64,000 bases of DNA from contig JAGXHA010000043.1 of the NCBI GenBank assembly GCA_024636475.1, forward strand, positions 42,930-106,929. The letters run 5' to 3'. Position numbers and translations under genes: made by a program. Below, piece by piece: positions 12,205 through 22,247 of the stretch (positions are counted from its first letter, which is position 1; each line of letters begins with the position of its first letter). The DNA comes from Roseobacter sp. GTDB taxonomy: Bacteria > Pseudomonadota > Alphaproteobacteria > Rhodobacterales > Rhodobacteraceae. Below the pieces are notes generated by a model. That model had not been told where the DNA came from, searched no databases, and was given only the letters and a program-made list of their open reading frames with translations.

Positions 12205-12534
12205 ATGATGATTTACGGGATCAGCACCTGTGCGGTTTGCCAAAAGGCCCGCAAGGCATTGGAAGCGGAACGCAAGGACGTTATCTTTCGCGATGTTCGG
12301 GCCAACCCTTTGGACGAGGCTGAACTGGCTGAATTGATTGCCGAATTTGGGGATCGTTTGGTTGACCGGACAACCAATGACTACCGCGCGCTTAGCACGT
12401 GGCTGAAAAACTCTGAAGCCGCTGCGCAAATATCGTCACAACCCAAGTTGATGGCCCGCCCTGTGATCCGCGATCACGACCAGTTCTATCTGGGCTGGGA
12501 CGATGCTGTTCAAAAAGCGCTGCTTGAAAGCTGA
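12205..12534 (+). CDS. ArsC/Spx-family thioredoxin-fold protein
   Basis: Small protein of 109 residues in the ArsC/Spx/YffB family. It has the thioredoxin-like start IYGISTCAVCQKARKALE with a CxxC (Cys10/Cys13 region), and the family C-terminal pattern KLMARPVIRD. The redox Cys suggests a glutathione- or thiol-linked reductase. A true arsenate reductase role is doubtful because no ars genes are near and many such proteins have no known substrate. AAGGAG stands 8 bases before the ATG. It follows dabA by 90 bases with a hairpin between, so co-transcription is uncertain. Confidence 0.8.
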   Translation: MMIYGISTCAVCQKARKALEAERKDVIFRDVRANPLDEAELAELIAEFGDRLVDRTTNDYRALSTWLKNSEAAAQISSQPKLMARPVIRDHDQFYLGWDDAVQKALLES

Positions 12535-12823
12535 CTTGGTTAGGCCAAAGCGCCCCCCCATCACACACACAGGCCATTGTTTTTTGCGGGAATAAAGGCC
12601 GCGCCCCTTGCCCAACTGGCCTGATCAGGCTTAGCTGTCGGAAAGATCAGAAGGAGCGGAAAGGTGCCTCCCCCCCAAATAAAATCCGCCCCACACGGCA
12701 TGATCCAAGTTGTGAGCCCTGATCTGATAGCCATACTGGACGGTCCACCCGATGCTGCCAGTTTCCGGAATGCGCCGCGTTTGCTGGCCAAGGGACCGCC
12801 CCCTTGGCTGTGGATGCAAGCGC

Positions 12824-14470
12824 ATGACTGATCCTGATCGCAATGCCGCCATCTGGTACAAAGACGACGGTTATCGCCCCGATAAAAACGGCATCAACGG
12901 GCGGCGCGTGGCGGGTGCATCCTTTCTCAAGGGGTTCTTTTCCCACGCCGATGTCTCTGAGTTCGTGTCTCTGACCACAGGCAGCCAAAGCGCCGACAGC
13001 TTTGCTGATCTGTTGAAAGAACACGGGCGCGACCTGCCGGCGCGTGCCGCCTTCGAAGAGAAACCCCAGCAGATGAACACCGTCGGAACGGTCTATTTTC
13101 CGGCCCCCAACTATGCGGATCTGTTGTGGAAGCGGCAGGCGTTCGGGATGGACGCCTATTCGATTTGCGGCATTACCCACACCACGGCCACCCAAGCGGT
13201 GATGCGGGGCATGCATGATCTGCGGGCCGGACCGCAAGCCGAGTGGGACGCGGTGATCTGCACCTCAAAGTCGGTACATGCCGCCACGTTGCGCAATATC
13301 GAACTTGCAGACGAAGCCCTGAAGGCACGCTTTGGCAGCCTGCCCCCACGGCCACAAATGCCCGTGATCCCGCTGGGCATAAATTGCGATGATTTCGCCC
13401 ATGATCCGGTGGCGGCACACGATCTGCGCACCCGTTTGGGCTGGACCGATGACGACATCGCCGTGGTAACCTTGTCGCGGCTTTTGCCCTACGGCAAATT
13501 TGATCCCGGCCCATTGTTTGTGGCCCTGCAACGGGCGCAAACGGCGCTTGGCACCACCAAACGTTTGCATTTCATCGCCTGCGGTATTTTCTCGGATGAC
13601 TATTCGCGCAACGTGTTCAGCGAATGCGCCGCCCTGTTGATGCCGGATGTGTCCTATTTACATATGGACGGTGCCGATGCGACCGCGCGCAAAGAGGTCT
13701 TGTCGGGTGGCGATATTTTCACCTTTCCCATCGACAATATCCAGGAAACCTTTGGCCTTGCCCCGATCGAGGCGATGGCAGCCGGACTGCCGGTTGTTGT
13801 GTCGGACTGGGACGGCATGCGCGATACGGTGACACCCGACGTCGGGTTTCGCATCCCGACCCGCACGGTACAGCCCAACGCGAGCCGCCCCGAGGGCATG
13901 GGGTATCTGAGCGGCAGCCTGTCATATCCGCAGTATAGCGCGCGGCTGTCTTCGCTCACGTCGATTGATGTGGGGCAAATGGCGGATGCGTTTGCCGAAC
14001 TTGCGCGCAACGCAGACCTGCGCCAGCGCATGGGGCGTGCCGCACAACAGCACGCCAGAACGGTGTATGACTGGGCCAATATCATCCCTGTCATGCAGGA
14101 TTTATGGCGTGAGTTGGCCCAGATCAGACGGGCCAGCAGGACCGTGCAGTCGCGCGCCAATCCGGTTGGCCCGCTTCCGTTCGATCTGTTTGCCAGCTAC
14201 GCAAGCGAAGCGCATATGACCCATTCAGAGCCCTTCATCGCCACCGGCACCGTGCAGCTGTTGCGCGAAATCTATAAAGCCCGCCGCATCGGCAAGATCG
14301 GCAATCCCTTTGAAAGGCAAACGACGCTGGAGCGAGTCATGTCAGGCCTGATCGGGGAGCCGGCCAAGGATATCGCGACGCTTGCAAAAGAGCTGAAATG
14401 GAACCCGCTGACGATCGAGCGCAGTGTGCTGTTTCTGCTTAAGTACGGATTGATCACACCCAAACACTAA
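12824..14470 (+). CDS. Family 4-like glycosyltransferase with an extra C-terminal helical domain
   Basis: Predicted cytosolic GT-B glycosyltransferase of 548 residues. The Rossmann-like C-half shows VVTLSRLLPYGKFDPGP and DIFTFPIDNIQETFGLAPIEAMAAGLPVVVSDWDG, the nucleotide-sugar binding E-x7-E-like motif of the GT4 group. After the transferase fold, about 90 residues (roughly 455-548) end in TLAKELKWNPLTIERSVLFLLKYGLI, which looks like a small winged-helix-like domain. The start at 12824 (MTDPDRNAAIWYKDDGY) is chosen because the upstream in-frame segment is rich in Cys/Arg and unlike the family. Neighbours do not point to a pathway; acceptor and donor are unknown. Confidence 0.78.
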   Translation: MTDPDRNAAIWYKDDGYRPDKNGINGRRVAGASFLKGFFSHADVSEFVSLTTGSQSADSFADLLKEHGRDLPARAAFEEKPQQMNTVGTVYFPAPNYADLLWKRQAFGMDAYSICGITHTTATQAVMRGMHDLRAGPQAEWDAVICTSKSVHAATLRNIELADEALKARFGSLPPRPQMPVIPLGINCDDFAHDPVAAHDLRTRLGWTDDDIAVVTLSRLLPYGKFDPGPLFVALQRAQTALGTTKRLHFIACGIFSDDYSRNVFSECAALLMPDVSYLHMDGADATARKEVLSGGDIFTFPIDNIQETFGLAPIEAMAAGLPVVVSDWDGMRDTVTPDVGFRIPTRTVQPNASRPEGMGYLSGSLSYPQYSARLSSLTSIDVGQMADAFAELARNADLRQRMGRAAQQHARTVYDWANIIPVMQDLWRELAQIRRASRTVQSRANPVGPLPFDLFASYASEAHMTHSEPFIATGTVQLLREIYKARRIGKIGNPFERQTTLERVMSGLIGEPAKDIATLAKELKWNPLTIERSVLFLLKYGLITPKH

Positions 14471-14643
14471 ACCTGCCTTTGGCCTCGATCTCTTGCAGTT
14501 TTTGGCGGTTCCCATGGGATTTGCGACGTAAACAACCGACTTTTCTTTGGAACCAACTGCCCCCATAAGGCGTCAAACCCCACAAGGCCGGTCATCCGGG
14601 CCGTTAGCCTTGGGCTATCCGATGTTCAACAAAGAGAGTGCTC

Positions 14644-17079
14644 ATGCCAGACGTTACCAATTCCGCCGCCCCAAGCGCCCGACCATTTCAGAACTTTGCA
14701 GCGTTTTTGATCCTCTCCCTTTTCGCCTTGATGCCCATAATGGCAAACGCGCAATCTTTTTTGCCCGGCGCAGATGCACCGGCTTCGCAAGAACAGGCGT
14801 CTGAAACATCGACCGCTTCGGATCAAACACCCTTGGCCACCCTTCTGGAAGTGTTGAAAGATGATACCGCGCGCGCGGCCTTGATCGCTGATCTGGAAAA
14901 AACCGTGACGCCCGAAGCCTCTGCCGATGGCATCATGCCAATCGAACAGGTGGCACAGGCCGCCACGGAAGACGGGATTTCAATCGGGCGTCAAATTGCA
15001 GAGATCACGCAGACGGTTGGTCAGGATGCCGTTGAAACAGTGTCGGCGTTCTGGACAGCCCTCAAGGGCGGCGGGGGCGTATTCTCTGGGCTAAGCGGTG
15101 CTGAACTCTCGGTACTTTTGGATGCCATCCCAGGGATTCTGGCAGTCATCGCCATCACAGTCGCGCTTTTTGTCGTGCTGCGCAGACTGGCCCGCCAGCT
15201 TTATCAACGGATGGGGCGCAAATCGCAGAGGGTTGGCGTTTTGGGGTCCATCGGCCTGTTCTTGGGGTCAAACCTGCTGGATGCACTGATCGTGATCATC
15301 GCTTGGGCCGCTGGTTATCTGATCACCATATTTGCAGTAGGTGACTTTGGCCAGATTGGTATCCGCCAGTCGATGTATCTGAATGCCTTCTTGCTGGTGG
15401 AAATGACCAAGGTGGTGATCCGTTCGTTTCTGTCACCCGTTGCCTCTGGCCTGCGGATCGTGCCGGTCAGTGATCTGGCCGCACAAGCGTTGACACGTTA
15501 TCTTAGTATCGTTGTGAGCGTTTTGGGCTATGGCCAGCTTTTGGTTGTTCCTATCGTCAATCAAAGCGTAAACACCGCGGCTGGGTCAGGTGTATCTGCC
15601 CTGCTGTCGGTCCTGGTGCTGATGTACTTTGTCTACATCGTCGTGCGCCGCCGCAAGGACGTTACGCGCTGGCTTCAGAACGAGGCGGAAACCACCCTGC
15701 CAATCGAGACAGAAGAAGATCCCATGGCTCGGGTTCCGAGCGTGCCACAGCATGGCTTTATCATGCGCATCGTGCTGGCGCTGGCCGGAATATGGCATTG
15801 GGCTGCACTGATCTATATCGCCGGAATGTTCATCGTCGTGATGACGCAACCCGCCGATGTGACCCTGAACGCAATTATCGGCTCGGGCAAAATTCTGGTT
15901 GCCATCATCATCGCAGCTTTGCTGTCGGGATGGCTGGCGCGCGCCGTTCATCGCGGTATTCCCCTGCCCGAAGATATCAACGCAAAGCTGCCCTTGCTTG
16001 AGCGGAGGATCAATACCTTCGTGCCACGTGCCTTTAGCTTGCTGCGGCTGGTCCTGCTGGCCTTTGTGCTGCTGTTCACCCTCGATGTCATCGGCATGAT
16101 CGACATGCGCGGATGGCTGGAAAGCCAGGTCGGACTGGCTTTGACCACCGCCCTGATCTCGGTTGGGCTGATCCTGACCGTGTCTTTCGGCGTCTGGCTG
16201 GCGCTGACATCCTTCGTGGATTACAAATTGAACCCCGAATATGGTGCCGTGCCCACCTCACGCGAGACGACATTGCTGACGTTGCTGCGCAATGCCGCCA
16301 CCATCGCACTTGTCGTTTTGACGTTGATGTTTGTCCTAAGCGAGATTGGGCTAGATATCGGCCCGCTTTTGGCCTCGGCTGGTGTGCTGGGTCTGGCTAT
16401 CGGTTTTGGTGCGCAAAAGATGGTGCAAGACATCATCACAGGCATCTTCATCCAGTTCGAGAACGTCATCAACGTCGGCGATGTGATCACCGTGGGCGGC
16501 ACCACCGGCACGGTTGAAAAGCTGTCCGTCCGCTCGGTTTCCTTGCGCGATGTGCAAGGCGTGTTCCACATGATCCCATTTTCCACCGTGGATATGGTCA
16601 GCAACTACATGCGTGGATTTGCCTATACAGTGACCGATATGGGCATCGCGTACCGCGAGAATGTCGAAGAGGCCAGGCAGGCCATGTTCGATGCCTTTGA
16701 TCTGATGATGGCAAACGAACCCGATACCGCTGCGACCATCATTGGAGAGCTGGAATGGTTCGGCGTGCAGTCGCTGGGCGACAGCGCTGTCGTGCTGCGC
16801 ACGCGGATCAAGACCGATCCGGGCAAGCAGTGGGGCATTGGCCGCATGTTCAACGGCTATCTCAAGACGGTGTTCGACGAACGGGGCATTGAAATCCCCT
16901 TCCCGCAGCAGACCATCTGGCTGGGCGAGAACAAGGACGGCACAACGCAACCGTTCAAGATCGAAGGGCCGGAAAAGAAGGCATCAAAGCCCGCCGCCAA
17001 AACGCCAACCAAGAAGATCGAAGCCGATGATGTGCCTGACAGCGACGAAGCTGATGGTGACGGTGGATCAGACCGCTAA
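14644..17079 (+). CDS. Large MscS-type mechanosensitive channel protein
   Basis: Inner-membrane protein of 811 residues. It starts with a signal-anchor or cleavable signal (FAAFLILSLFALMPIMANAQ), followed by a periplasmic region to about residue 150 and then many membrane segments. The conserved MscS core is near residues 560-680: ASAGVLGLAIGFGAQKMVQDIITGIFIQFENVINVGDVITVGG, the pore helix and beta domain. The C-terminus is Lys/Asp rich. MscS proteins release solutes on hypo-osmotic shock. The ATG at 14644 has AGAGAG upstream; a GTG two codons earlier is possible. It ends at a bidirectional terminator. A second, unrelated large MscS-type gene lies at 61294-63723. Confidence 0.9.
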   Translation: MPDVTNSAAPSARPFQNFAAFLILSLFALMPIMANAQSFLPGADAPASQEQASETSTASDQTPLATLLEVLKDDTARAALIADLEKTVTPEASADGIMPIEQVAQAATEDGISIGRQIAEITQTVGQDAVETVSAFWTALKGGGGVFSGLSGAELSVLLDAIPGILAVIAITVALFVVLRRLARQLYQRMGRKSQRVGVLGSIGLFLGSNLLDALIVIIAWAAGYLITIFAVGDFGQIGIRQSMYLNAFLLVEMTKVVIRSFLSPVASGLRIVPVSDLAAQALTRYLSIVVSVLGYGQLLVVPIVNQSVNTAAGSGVSALLSVLVLMYFVYIVVRRRKDVTRWLQNEAETTLPIETEEDPMARVPSVPQHGFIMRIVLALAGIWHWAALIYIAGMFIVVMTQPADVTLNAIIGSGKILVAIIIAALLSGWLARAVHRGIPLPEDINAKLPLLERRINTFVPRAFSLLRLVLLAFVLLFTLDVIGMIDMRGWLESQVGLALTTALISVGLILTVSFGVWLALTSFVDYKLNPEYGAVPTSRETTLLTLLRNAATIALVVLTLMFVLSEIGLDIGPLLASAGVLGLAIGFGAQKMVQDIITGIFIQFENVINVGDVITVGGTTGTVEKLSVRSVSLRDVQGVFHMIPFSTVDMVSNYMRGFAYTVTDMGIAYRENVEEARQAMFDAFDLMMANEPDTAATIIGELEWFGVQSLGDSAVVLRTRIKTDPGKQWGIGRMFNGYLKTVFDERGIEIPFPQQTIWLGENKDGTTQPFKIEGPEKKASKPAAKTPTKKIEADDVPDSDEADGDGGSDR

Positions 17080-17100
17080 AGCTCTGATTTAAAAACAAGA

Positions 17101-17136
17101 AAAAAGCCCCCGGTCCCGCGTGACCAGGGGCTTTTT
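17101..17136. terminator. Bidirectional terminator
   Basis: Arms aaaaagcccc (17101-17110) and ggggcttttt (17127-17136), with inner ggtc/gacc pairing. The A-tract and T-tract on both sides let it serve both the MscS-type gene (plus strand) and the TPP-enzyme gene (minus strand), which converge here. Confidence 0.9.
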
Positions 17137-17152
17137 CGTTTTCCGTCGCTGT

Positions 17153-18721
17153 TTAAAGCACCGCTTCGATCAGATAGGGGCCTTTGGTTGCCAGACCGGT
17201 CTCGATCGCAATCTCAAGCGCTGCGCAGTCGCTGACTTGGGTCGCGTCAACACCCATTGACCGCGCCATATCGACAAACTTCAAGGTCGGGCGGTCCAAC
17301 GACAGCATGTCCATCGCTTTGGGGCCTGCGTTGCTGACCCCTACATTGGTCAACTCTCCGCGCAGGATCTTGTAGACGCGATTGGCGAAAATCACGACCG
17401 TCACATCCAATTCTTCACGCGCCATCGTCCACAGCGCCTGCACGGTATACATCGCGCTGCCGTCTCCGACCAAAGCCAGCACTTTCCGGTCCGGGCAGGC
17501 CACCGCAGCCCCGATCGCCACGGGCATTCCATAGCCGATCGAGCCGCCGCAATTGTTCAGCCAGGTGTGTTTCGGCGCGCCCGCAGTGGCAGGAAAAAAG
17601 CTGCGCCCCGTGGTGATCGCTTCGTCTACGACGATGGCGTTTTCAGGGATCGTGCGGCCCAGAACCTGCGCGATCCTGTCCGGATCGAGAGGGCCGTCTG
17701 GTTTTTCGGGCAAGGTGCTGGCTGCGACATGTGCCGGGGCCACATCGACGGCGCCAGCGCCTTGGCAAAGCGCGTCGAGGGCATCGTTGATGTCTTGCGA
17801 TGTTTTGCACAAATCAATGATTTCAGCCCCAGGTGCCGTCAGGATCGCAGGTTTTCCGGGATAGGCAAAGAATCCGATGGGCGCACGCGCACCGACCAAG
17901 ACGATACGTTTGAAGGGCACCAGCGCTTCAAGCGCTTGGTCAATCGGATAGGGTACACGGTTGATTTTAACGCGCCCTGCCCCGCGCTCCAGCGTTGAAT
18001 TGGACCATTCGCACAGCAGATTGCACCCTGTCTTTGCGGCGATGCGGCCTGCAACCTCCAGCGTTCCCTCGCCAAGAGCAGCCCCACCCAACAGCAGCAA
18101 ACTATCGGGTCCGGACAATGCCGCAATCGCGCCTTCCAAAGCGGCTTCGTCATAGGCAGGTCGCGCAACCGGTGCAATTGGTTGTGCCACTACCCCGCCA
18201 TCGTTCCACGCCGTGTCGCTGGGCAACATCAGCGTCGCAACCTGACCGGGGGCAATGTTGGCGGCATGAACCGCTTTTGCCGCATCCGCCCCCACATCGG
18301 TGGCCGACAGGGACGTGTGCACCCAATGTGACACCGGCCGCGCAATCCCTTCGATGTCCGACGTCAATGGCGCATCAAGCTCGATATGGCTGACGGCATG
18401 TTCACCGACAATATTGACCACGCCAGACCCAGCCTTTTTCGCATTATGCAGATTGGAAAGTCCGTTCGCCAAGCCCGGCCCAAGGTGCAGCAAGGTGCAG
18501 GCCGGTTTGCCCGCCATGCGGAAATATCCGTCGGCTGCCCCTGTCGCCACGCCCTCTTGCAGCACAAGGATCGACCGCATACCGGGCACATGGTCAAGGG
18601 CGGCCACAAAATGCATCTCGGAGGTACCGGGATTGGTAAAACAAGTATCAAGCCCACTATCGAGCAGCGTTTTCACAAGGCTTTCAGCACCGTTCATCGG
18701 CGTTTTATCTGAGGTGCTCAC
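17153..18721 (-). CDS. Thiamine-pyrophosphate enzyme, acetolactate-synthase-like
   Basis: TPP-dependent decarboxylase or ligase of 522 residues in the acetolactate synthase large-subunit/benzoylformate decarboxylase family. The catalytic Glu56 lies in LVLQEGVATGAADGY; the cofactor motif GDGS...N (GDGSAMYTVQALWTMAR with Asn in IFANRVYKI) is near the C-terminus. The GTG at 18721 has AAAGGA 7 bases upstream and is preferred over an ATG eight codons in. It follows a CoA-ligase gene by 15 bases and is probably in its operon. A true acetolactate synthase is unlikely without a small subunit. The substrate is not predictable from sequence. Confidence 0.85.
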   Translation of the reverse strand: MSTSDKTPMNGAESLVKTLLDSGLDTCFTNPGTSEMHFVAALDHVPGMRSILVLQEGVATGAADGYFRMAGKPACTLLHLGPGLANGLSNLHNAKKAGSGVVNIVGEHAVSHIELDAPLTSDIEGIARPVSHWVHTSLSATDVGADAAKAVHAANIAPGQVATLMLPSDTAWNDGGVVAQPIAPVARPAYDEAALEGAIAALSGPDSLLLLGGAALGEGTLEVAGRIAAKTGCNLLCEWSNSTLERGAGRVKINRVPYPIDQALEALVPFKRIVLVGARAPIGFFAYPGKPAILTAPGAEIIDLCKTSQDINDALDALCQGAGAVDVAPAHVAASTLPEKPDGPLDPDRIAQVLGRTIPENAIVVDEAITTGRSFFPATAGAPKHTWLNNCGGSIGYGMPVAIGAAVACPDRKVLALVGDGSAMYTVQALWTMAREELDVTVVIFANRVYKILRGELTNVGVSNAGPKAMDMLSLDRPTLKFVDMARSMGVDATQVSDCAALEIAIETGLATKGPYLIEAVL

Positions 18722-18736
18722 GTCATATTCCTTTTC

Positions 18737-20305
18737 TCATGTCTTTGCATTTTCCCAAAAAGGTATGCGAAGTTCCTTCTTGAGGATTTTTCCGATTGAA
18801 CTGCGCGGCAGAACATCGCGAATTTCTACAGCACTTAGGCGCTGGCTTTTGCCAAGTCTCGCATTGGCATCTGCACAAATCAGATCAGCAGTGCGGTTGG
18901 CACCCTCACGCAGCACGACCAACCCCAACGGCGTCTCGCCCCATGCATCAGACGGAACACCGATCACCGCGGCATCGGTCACGTCAGGGTCAGCCAGTAA
19001 CACCAGCTCAAGATCATCGGCGTAGATGTTCAGCCCCCCCGAGATGATCATGTCTTTCTTGCGGTCTGACAGGATCAGAAAACCGTCCTCGTCAAACCGG
19101 CCCATATCACCTGACCGGAAAAACACGTGGCCCGCATCGTCGCGCCAGATGTAGTCGGCAGTTAGATCGTCGCGCCCGAAATACCCCGCCATCATAGTGG
19201 GGCCACGACCACAAATCTCGCCGACCTGACCCCTTGAGACTTCATTGCCCGCCTCATCAATCAAGCGGATCTCGTTGCCGGGGGCGGGCTGGCCGACGGT
19301 GTGCAGCTTGTCTGGATGCTCGGCCGAGTTCAATACCGTCACCCCACCGCCTTCGGTCAGGCCGTAGTATTCAAGCAATTTACCGGGAAACCGTGCCAGA
19401 ACATCGGCTTTGACTTCGGCTCGCAAGGGTGCCGAGGTCGAGAACTTTACCCGCATCGACGACAGATCAAACCGGTCGAAATCGGGCACTTCCATTATGC
19501 GTTTATATTGGACCGGCACCAACATGGTATGGGTGATCTTTTCACGCTGGACGATTTCAAGATAGCCGCGTGCGTCGAATTTAGGCATCAGATAGACGGT
19601 AGATCCACCATAAAGCGTGGGCAAAAACGACACGATCGTGGTGTTGGAATAGAGCGGCGTCGACAGCAGCGTGCGCGCGTTATCATCGTATCCGTTGGGC
19701 GTCACACGGTCCATCTGCGCCGCGCGCATCCAGTGATTGTGCAATATGCCTTTGGGTGTGCCAGTGGTGCCTGACGAATAGATCAGGTTGAATGCGTCTG
19801 ACATGTCCAACGGAATTTCAGGGTCCGTGGCGTCGGCAGCATCCACCGCAGCGTCGAAGGGCTGGAAGTCAGGGCGCTCAAAATCGATGGCAAACCGCGC
19901 AATTTGCAGATCGCCCACAAAGCCCTCGACCAGATCCAGATATTGCGCTGCCACGAAAATCGCCCTGGCCCCACAGTCGGTCAGCATTTTTTGCAGCGCC
20001 TCAGGTGCGGCCATCGTGGACAGCGGTGTCACACAGGCACCCGCCCGCAAGATGCCCATGAACAGCTCTGCATAGGGGATCGAGTTGGGCGAGATGATCG
20101 CAACGTTGCAGCCCTTGGCAACGCCCATCGACAGCAACAGATTGGCAATCTGGTTGATCCGGGCGTCAAACGCGCCCCACGTCACCTCGCGCCCCTCGCA
20201 GACCAACGCCAGTTTGTCGGGATGGGCCCGGGCATTGGCGCGCACCACCTCGACGATGGTATTTGTCGGCACGTTTTGGGGTGCGGGCGGGTTGATCGGT
20301 ATCAT
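18737..20305 (-). CDS. AMP-dependent acyl-CoA synthetase/ligase
   Basis: Class I adenylate-forming enzyme of 522 residues that activates a carboxylic acid to its CoA thioester. Visible core motifs: YSSGTTGTPKGI (phosphate loop), YGLTEGGG, RSGDMGRFDEDGFLILSDRKKDMIISGGLNIY, and the C-terminal Lys in SIGKILKKELR. The start at 20305 (MIPINPPAPQ) has AGGA 8 bases before it; the in-frame extension to 20368 is unsupported. It sits upstream of the TPP enzyme in what looks like a two-gene operon, so both may act on one aromatic or short-chain acid. The substrate is unknown. Confidence 0.88.
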   Translation of the reverse strand: MIPINPPAPQNVPTNTIVEVVRANARAHPDKLALVCEGREVTWGAFDARINQIANLLLSMGVAKGCNVAIISPNSIPYAELFMGILRAGACVTPLSTMAAPEALQKMLTDCGARAIFVAAQYLDLVEGFVGDLQIARFAIDFERPDFQPFDAAVDAADATDPEIPLDMSDAFNLIYSSGTTGTPKGILHNHWMRAAQMDRVTPNGYDDNARTLLSTPLYSNTTIVSFLPTLYGGSTVYLMPKFDARGYLEIVQREKITHTMLVPVQYKRIMEVPDFDRFDLSSMRVKFSTSAPLRAEVKADVLARFPGKLLEYYGLTEGGGVTVLNSAEHPDKLHTVGQPAPGNEIRLIDEAGNEVSRGQVGEICGRGPTMMAGYFGRDDLTADYIWRDDAGHVFFRSGDMGRFDEDGFLILSDRKKDMIISGGLNIYADDLELVLLADPDVTDAAVIGVPSDAWGETPLGLVVLREGANRTADLICADANARLGKSQRLSAVEIRDVLPRSSIGKILKKELRIPFWENAKT

Positions 20306-20409
20306 CGGGCAGTCCTGATCTGGCTCAAACACCGTGGACGCAACAATCTTACGCAGGCGGCTTTGCACCCGTTGTAACGATCAGAAATAAACTTGCAAAT
20401 GGATGTATC

Positions 20410-22131
20410 TCAAGTGGCTTGGTTTTTCAGCTCACGATAGGCCGCATGCTGGGACAGGAAAACCTTGCCCGTCAGGTCTGCGATGAAATGCTGTTTTTGC
20501 AGACGGTCCATTACCGGTCCTTTGACCTCGGACAGATGCAACTTGATCCCCATGTCCTTCAGCCGCGCATTGATCGCTTCGAGCGATTCCAACGCGCTGA
20601 AATCGATCTCGTTGATGGCAGAGCACATGAGGACCACATTCTTGATCTCGGGATCGACCGCCAGACGGTCATAAATATAATCCTCCAGAAACCTTGCATT
20701 GGCAAAGTACAGGCTCTCGTCGATCCGCAAGGTAACGAGCGTGGGGTCGGTTTCGACAGTGTGACGGTGGATATTGCGGAAATGCTCGGTGCCCGGCACC
20801 AGCCCCACTTCGGCAATATGCGGTTTGGTGGTTTTATACAGGTGCAAGAAGATCGACAGCACCACACCACAGGTCACGCCCAACTCGACGCCACTACCCA
20901 AGGTGATCAGCATCGTTGCCAGAACGGCCGCGAAATCAGCTTTGGAATAGCTCCAGGCTTTCTTGAGGATGCTGAAATCCACCAACGTCAAAACGGCGAC
21001 GATGATCGTCGCGGCAAGCGTCGCTTGGGGCAAAAAGAATACCAGCGGCGTGAGTGCAAGGGCTGCGATGCCAAGACTTATGGCGGTAAACGCCCCGGCG
21101 GCAGGGGTTTCTGCACCTGCGTCAAAGTTCACAACCGAGCGTGAAAAGCCCCCCGTGACCGGAAAACCGCCGGTAAACGCGGCACCAAGGTTCGCCGTGC
21201 CCAAACCGATCAACTCTTGATCGGGATTGATCCGCTGGCGCTTTTTCGCGGCCAATGTCTGCGCAACCGAGATCGATTCAACAAAGCCAATCACCGAGAT
21301 GAGGATCGCAGGAAGCAGCAGCGCACCCATCAGATCAAACGAGAAATCAGGCAACGTCAGCGGTGGCAAGCTTTGAGGGACAGCGCCCACGATGCGCACC
21401 CCTTGATCGGACAAGTCAAACAGCCAGACAAACAGCGTGGTCAGCACAACGGCAGCAACGGGGCCTGCCTTGGCGGCGATATCCGCCGCCCCCGCGCTGA
21501 CCCCCTTGGATTTCAAAAACGGCTTCAGCCCTTTGCGCACCCAGAACAAAAACCCTGTGGCAGAGACGCCGATGATCAGCGTGATCAAGTTTGTCTGGTC
21601 CAGATTGGTCACAATCGAATGGATCAACTCGATCAGGTTTTCGCCCGACGCGCTTATGCCCAAAATATGTTTGATCTGGCTTGCCGCAATAATGACGCCT
21701 GATGCCGTGATGAAACCCGCGATCACCGGATGCGACAGGAAATTGGCCAGAAACCCCAGCTTGAATATCCCCATCGCAAGCAAAATAGCGCCCGACAAAA
21801 ACGCCAAGGTCAGCGCAGCAACGGCATAGCCCATCGTGCCCTGATCGGCGATATTGGCGAGCGCGGCGGCTGTCATCAAGGACACAACCGCGACCGGCCC
21901 CACTGCCAAGGCACGGCTGGTCCCAAAAATCGCATAGAGGATAATGGGCAGGATCGACGCATATAGCCCCGCCTCGGGCGGTAAACCTGCAAGCAGCGCA
22001 TAGGCGAGCGATTGCGGGATCAGCATGATGGTCACGATCAGCGCCGCGATCAGATCGTTTGACAGCGAAGCCTTGTTATAGCTGCGCCCCCAATCAAGGA
22101 TCGGCAGGTATTTTTTGAAGTTCTGGGGCAT
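20410..22131 (-). CDS. SulP-family inorganic anion transporter with STAS domain
   Basis: SLC26/SulP transporter of 573 residues. Ten or more hydrophobic segments fill residues 20-430, including IPQSLAYALLAGLPPEAGLYAS, the family signature of the first helices. A C-terminal STAS domain (about 450-560; NVVLMCSAINEIDFSALESLEAINARLKD) follows. SulP proteins move sulfate, bicarbonate or dicarboxylates. Its position at the edge of the sox island suggests sulfate, the end product of thiosulfate oxidation, while dabBA 8 kb away leaves a bicarbonate role open. It is a single gene with no clear ribosome binding site before the ATG. Confidence 0.9.
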   Translation of the reverse strand: MPQNFKKYLPILDWGRSYNKASLSNDLIAALIVTIMLIPQSLAYALLAGLPPEAGLYASILPIILYAIFGTSRALAVGPVAVVSLMTAAALANIADQGTMGYAVAALTLAFLSGAILLAMGIFKLGFLANFLSHPVIAGFITASGVIIAASQIKHILGISASGENLIELIHSIVTNLDQTNLITLIIGVSATGFLFWVRKGLKPFLKSKGVSAGAADIAAKAGPVAAVVLTTLFVWLFDLSDQGVRIVGAVPQSLPPLTLPDFSFDLMGALLLPAILISVIGFVESISVAQTLAAKKRQRINPDQELIGLGTANLGAAFTGGFPVTGGFSRSVVNFDAGAETPAAGAFTAISLGIAALALTPLVFFLPQATLAATIIVAVLTLVDFSILKKAWSYSKADFAAVLATMLITLGSGVELGVTCGVVLSIFLHLYKTTKPHIAEVGLVPGTEHFRNIHRHTVETDPTLVTLRIDESLYFANARFLEDYIYDRLAVDPEIKNVVLMCSAINEIDFSALESLEAINARLKDMGIKLHLSEVKGPVMDRLQKQHFIADLTGKVFLSQHAAYRELKNQAT

Positions 22132-22247
22132 TGTCGCGCCGACTTTCGTAAAAAGGTAGTGACCAGCGAAAAAACGCCTAGCCGATCAAGTCTGGTCCCC
22201 AGGCTGGGACAGCCAGTGGTCTGAGTTTAGTCGCGCGTTGCGCCCAG

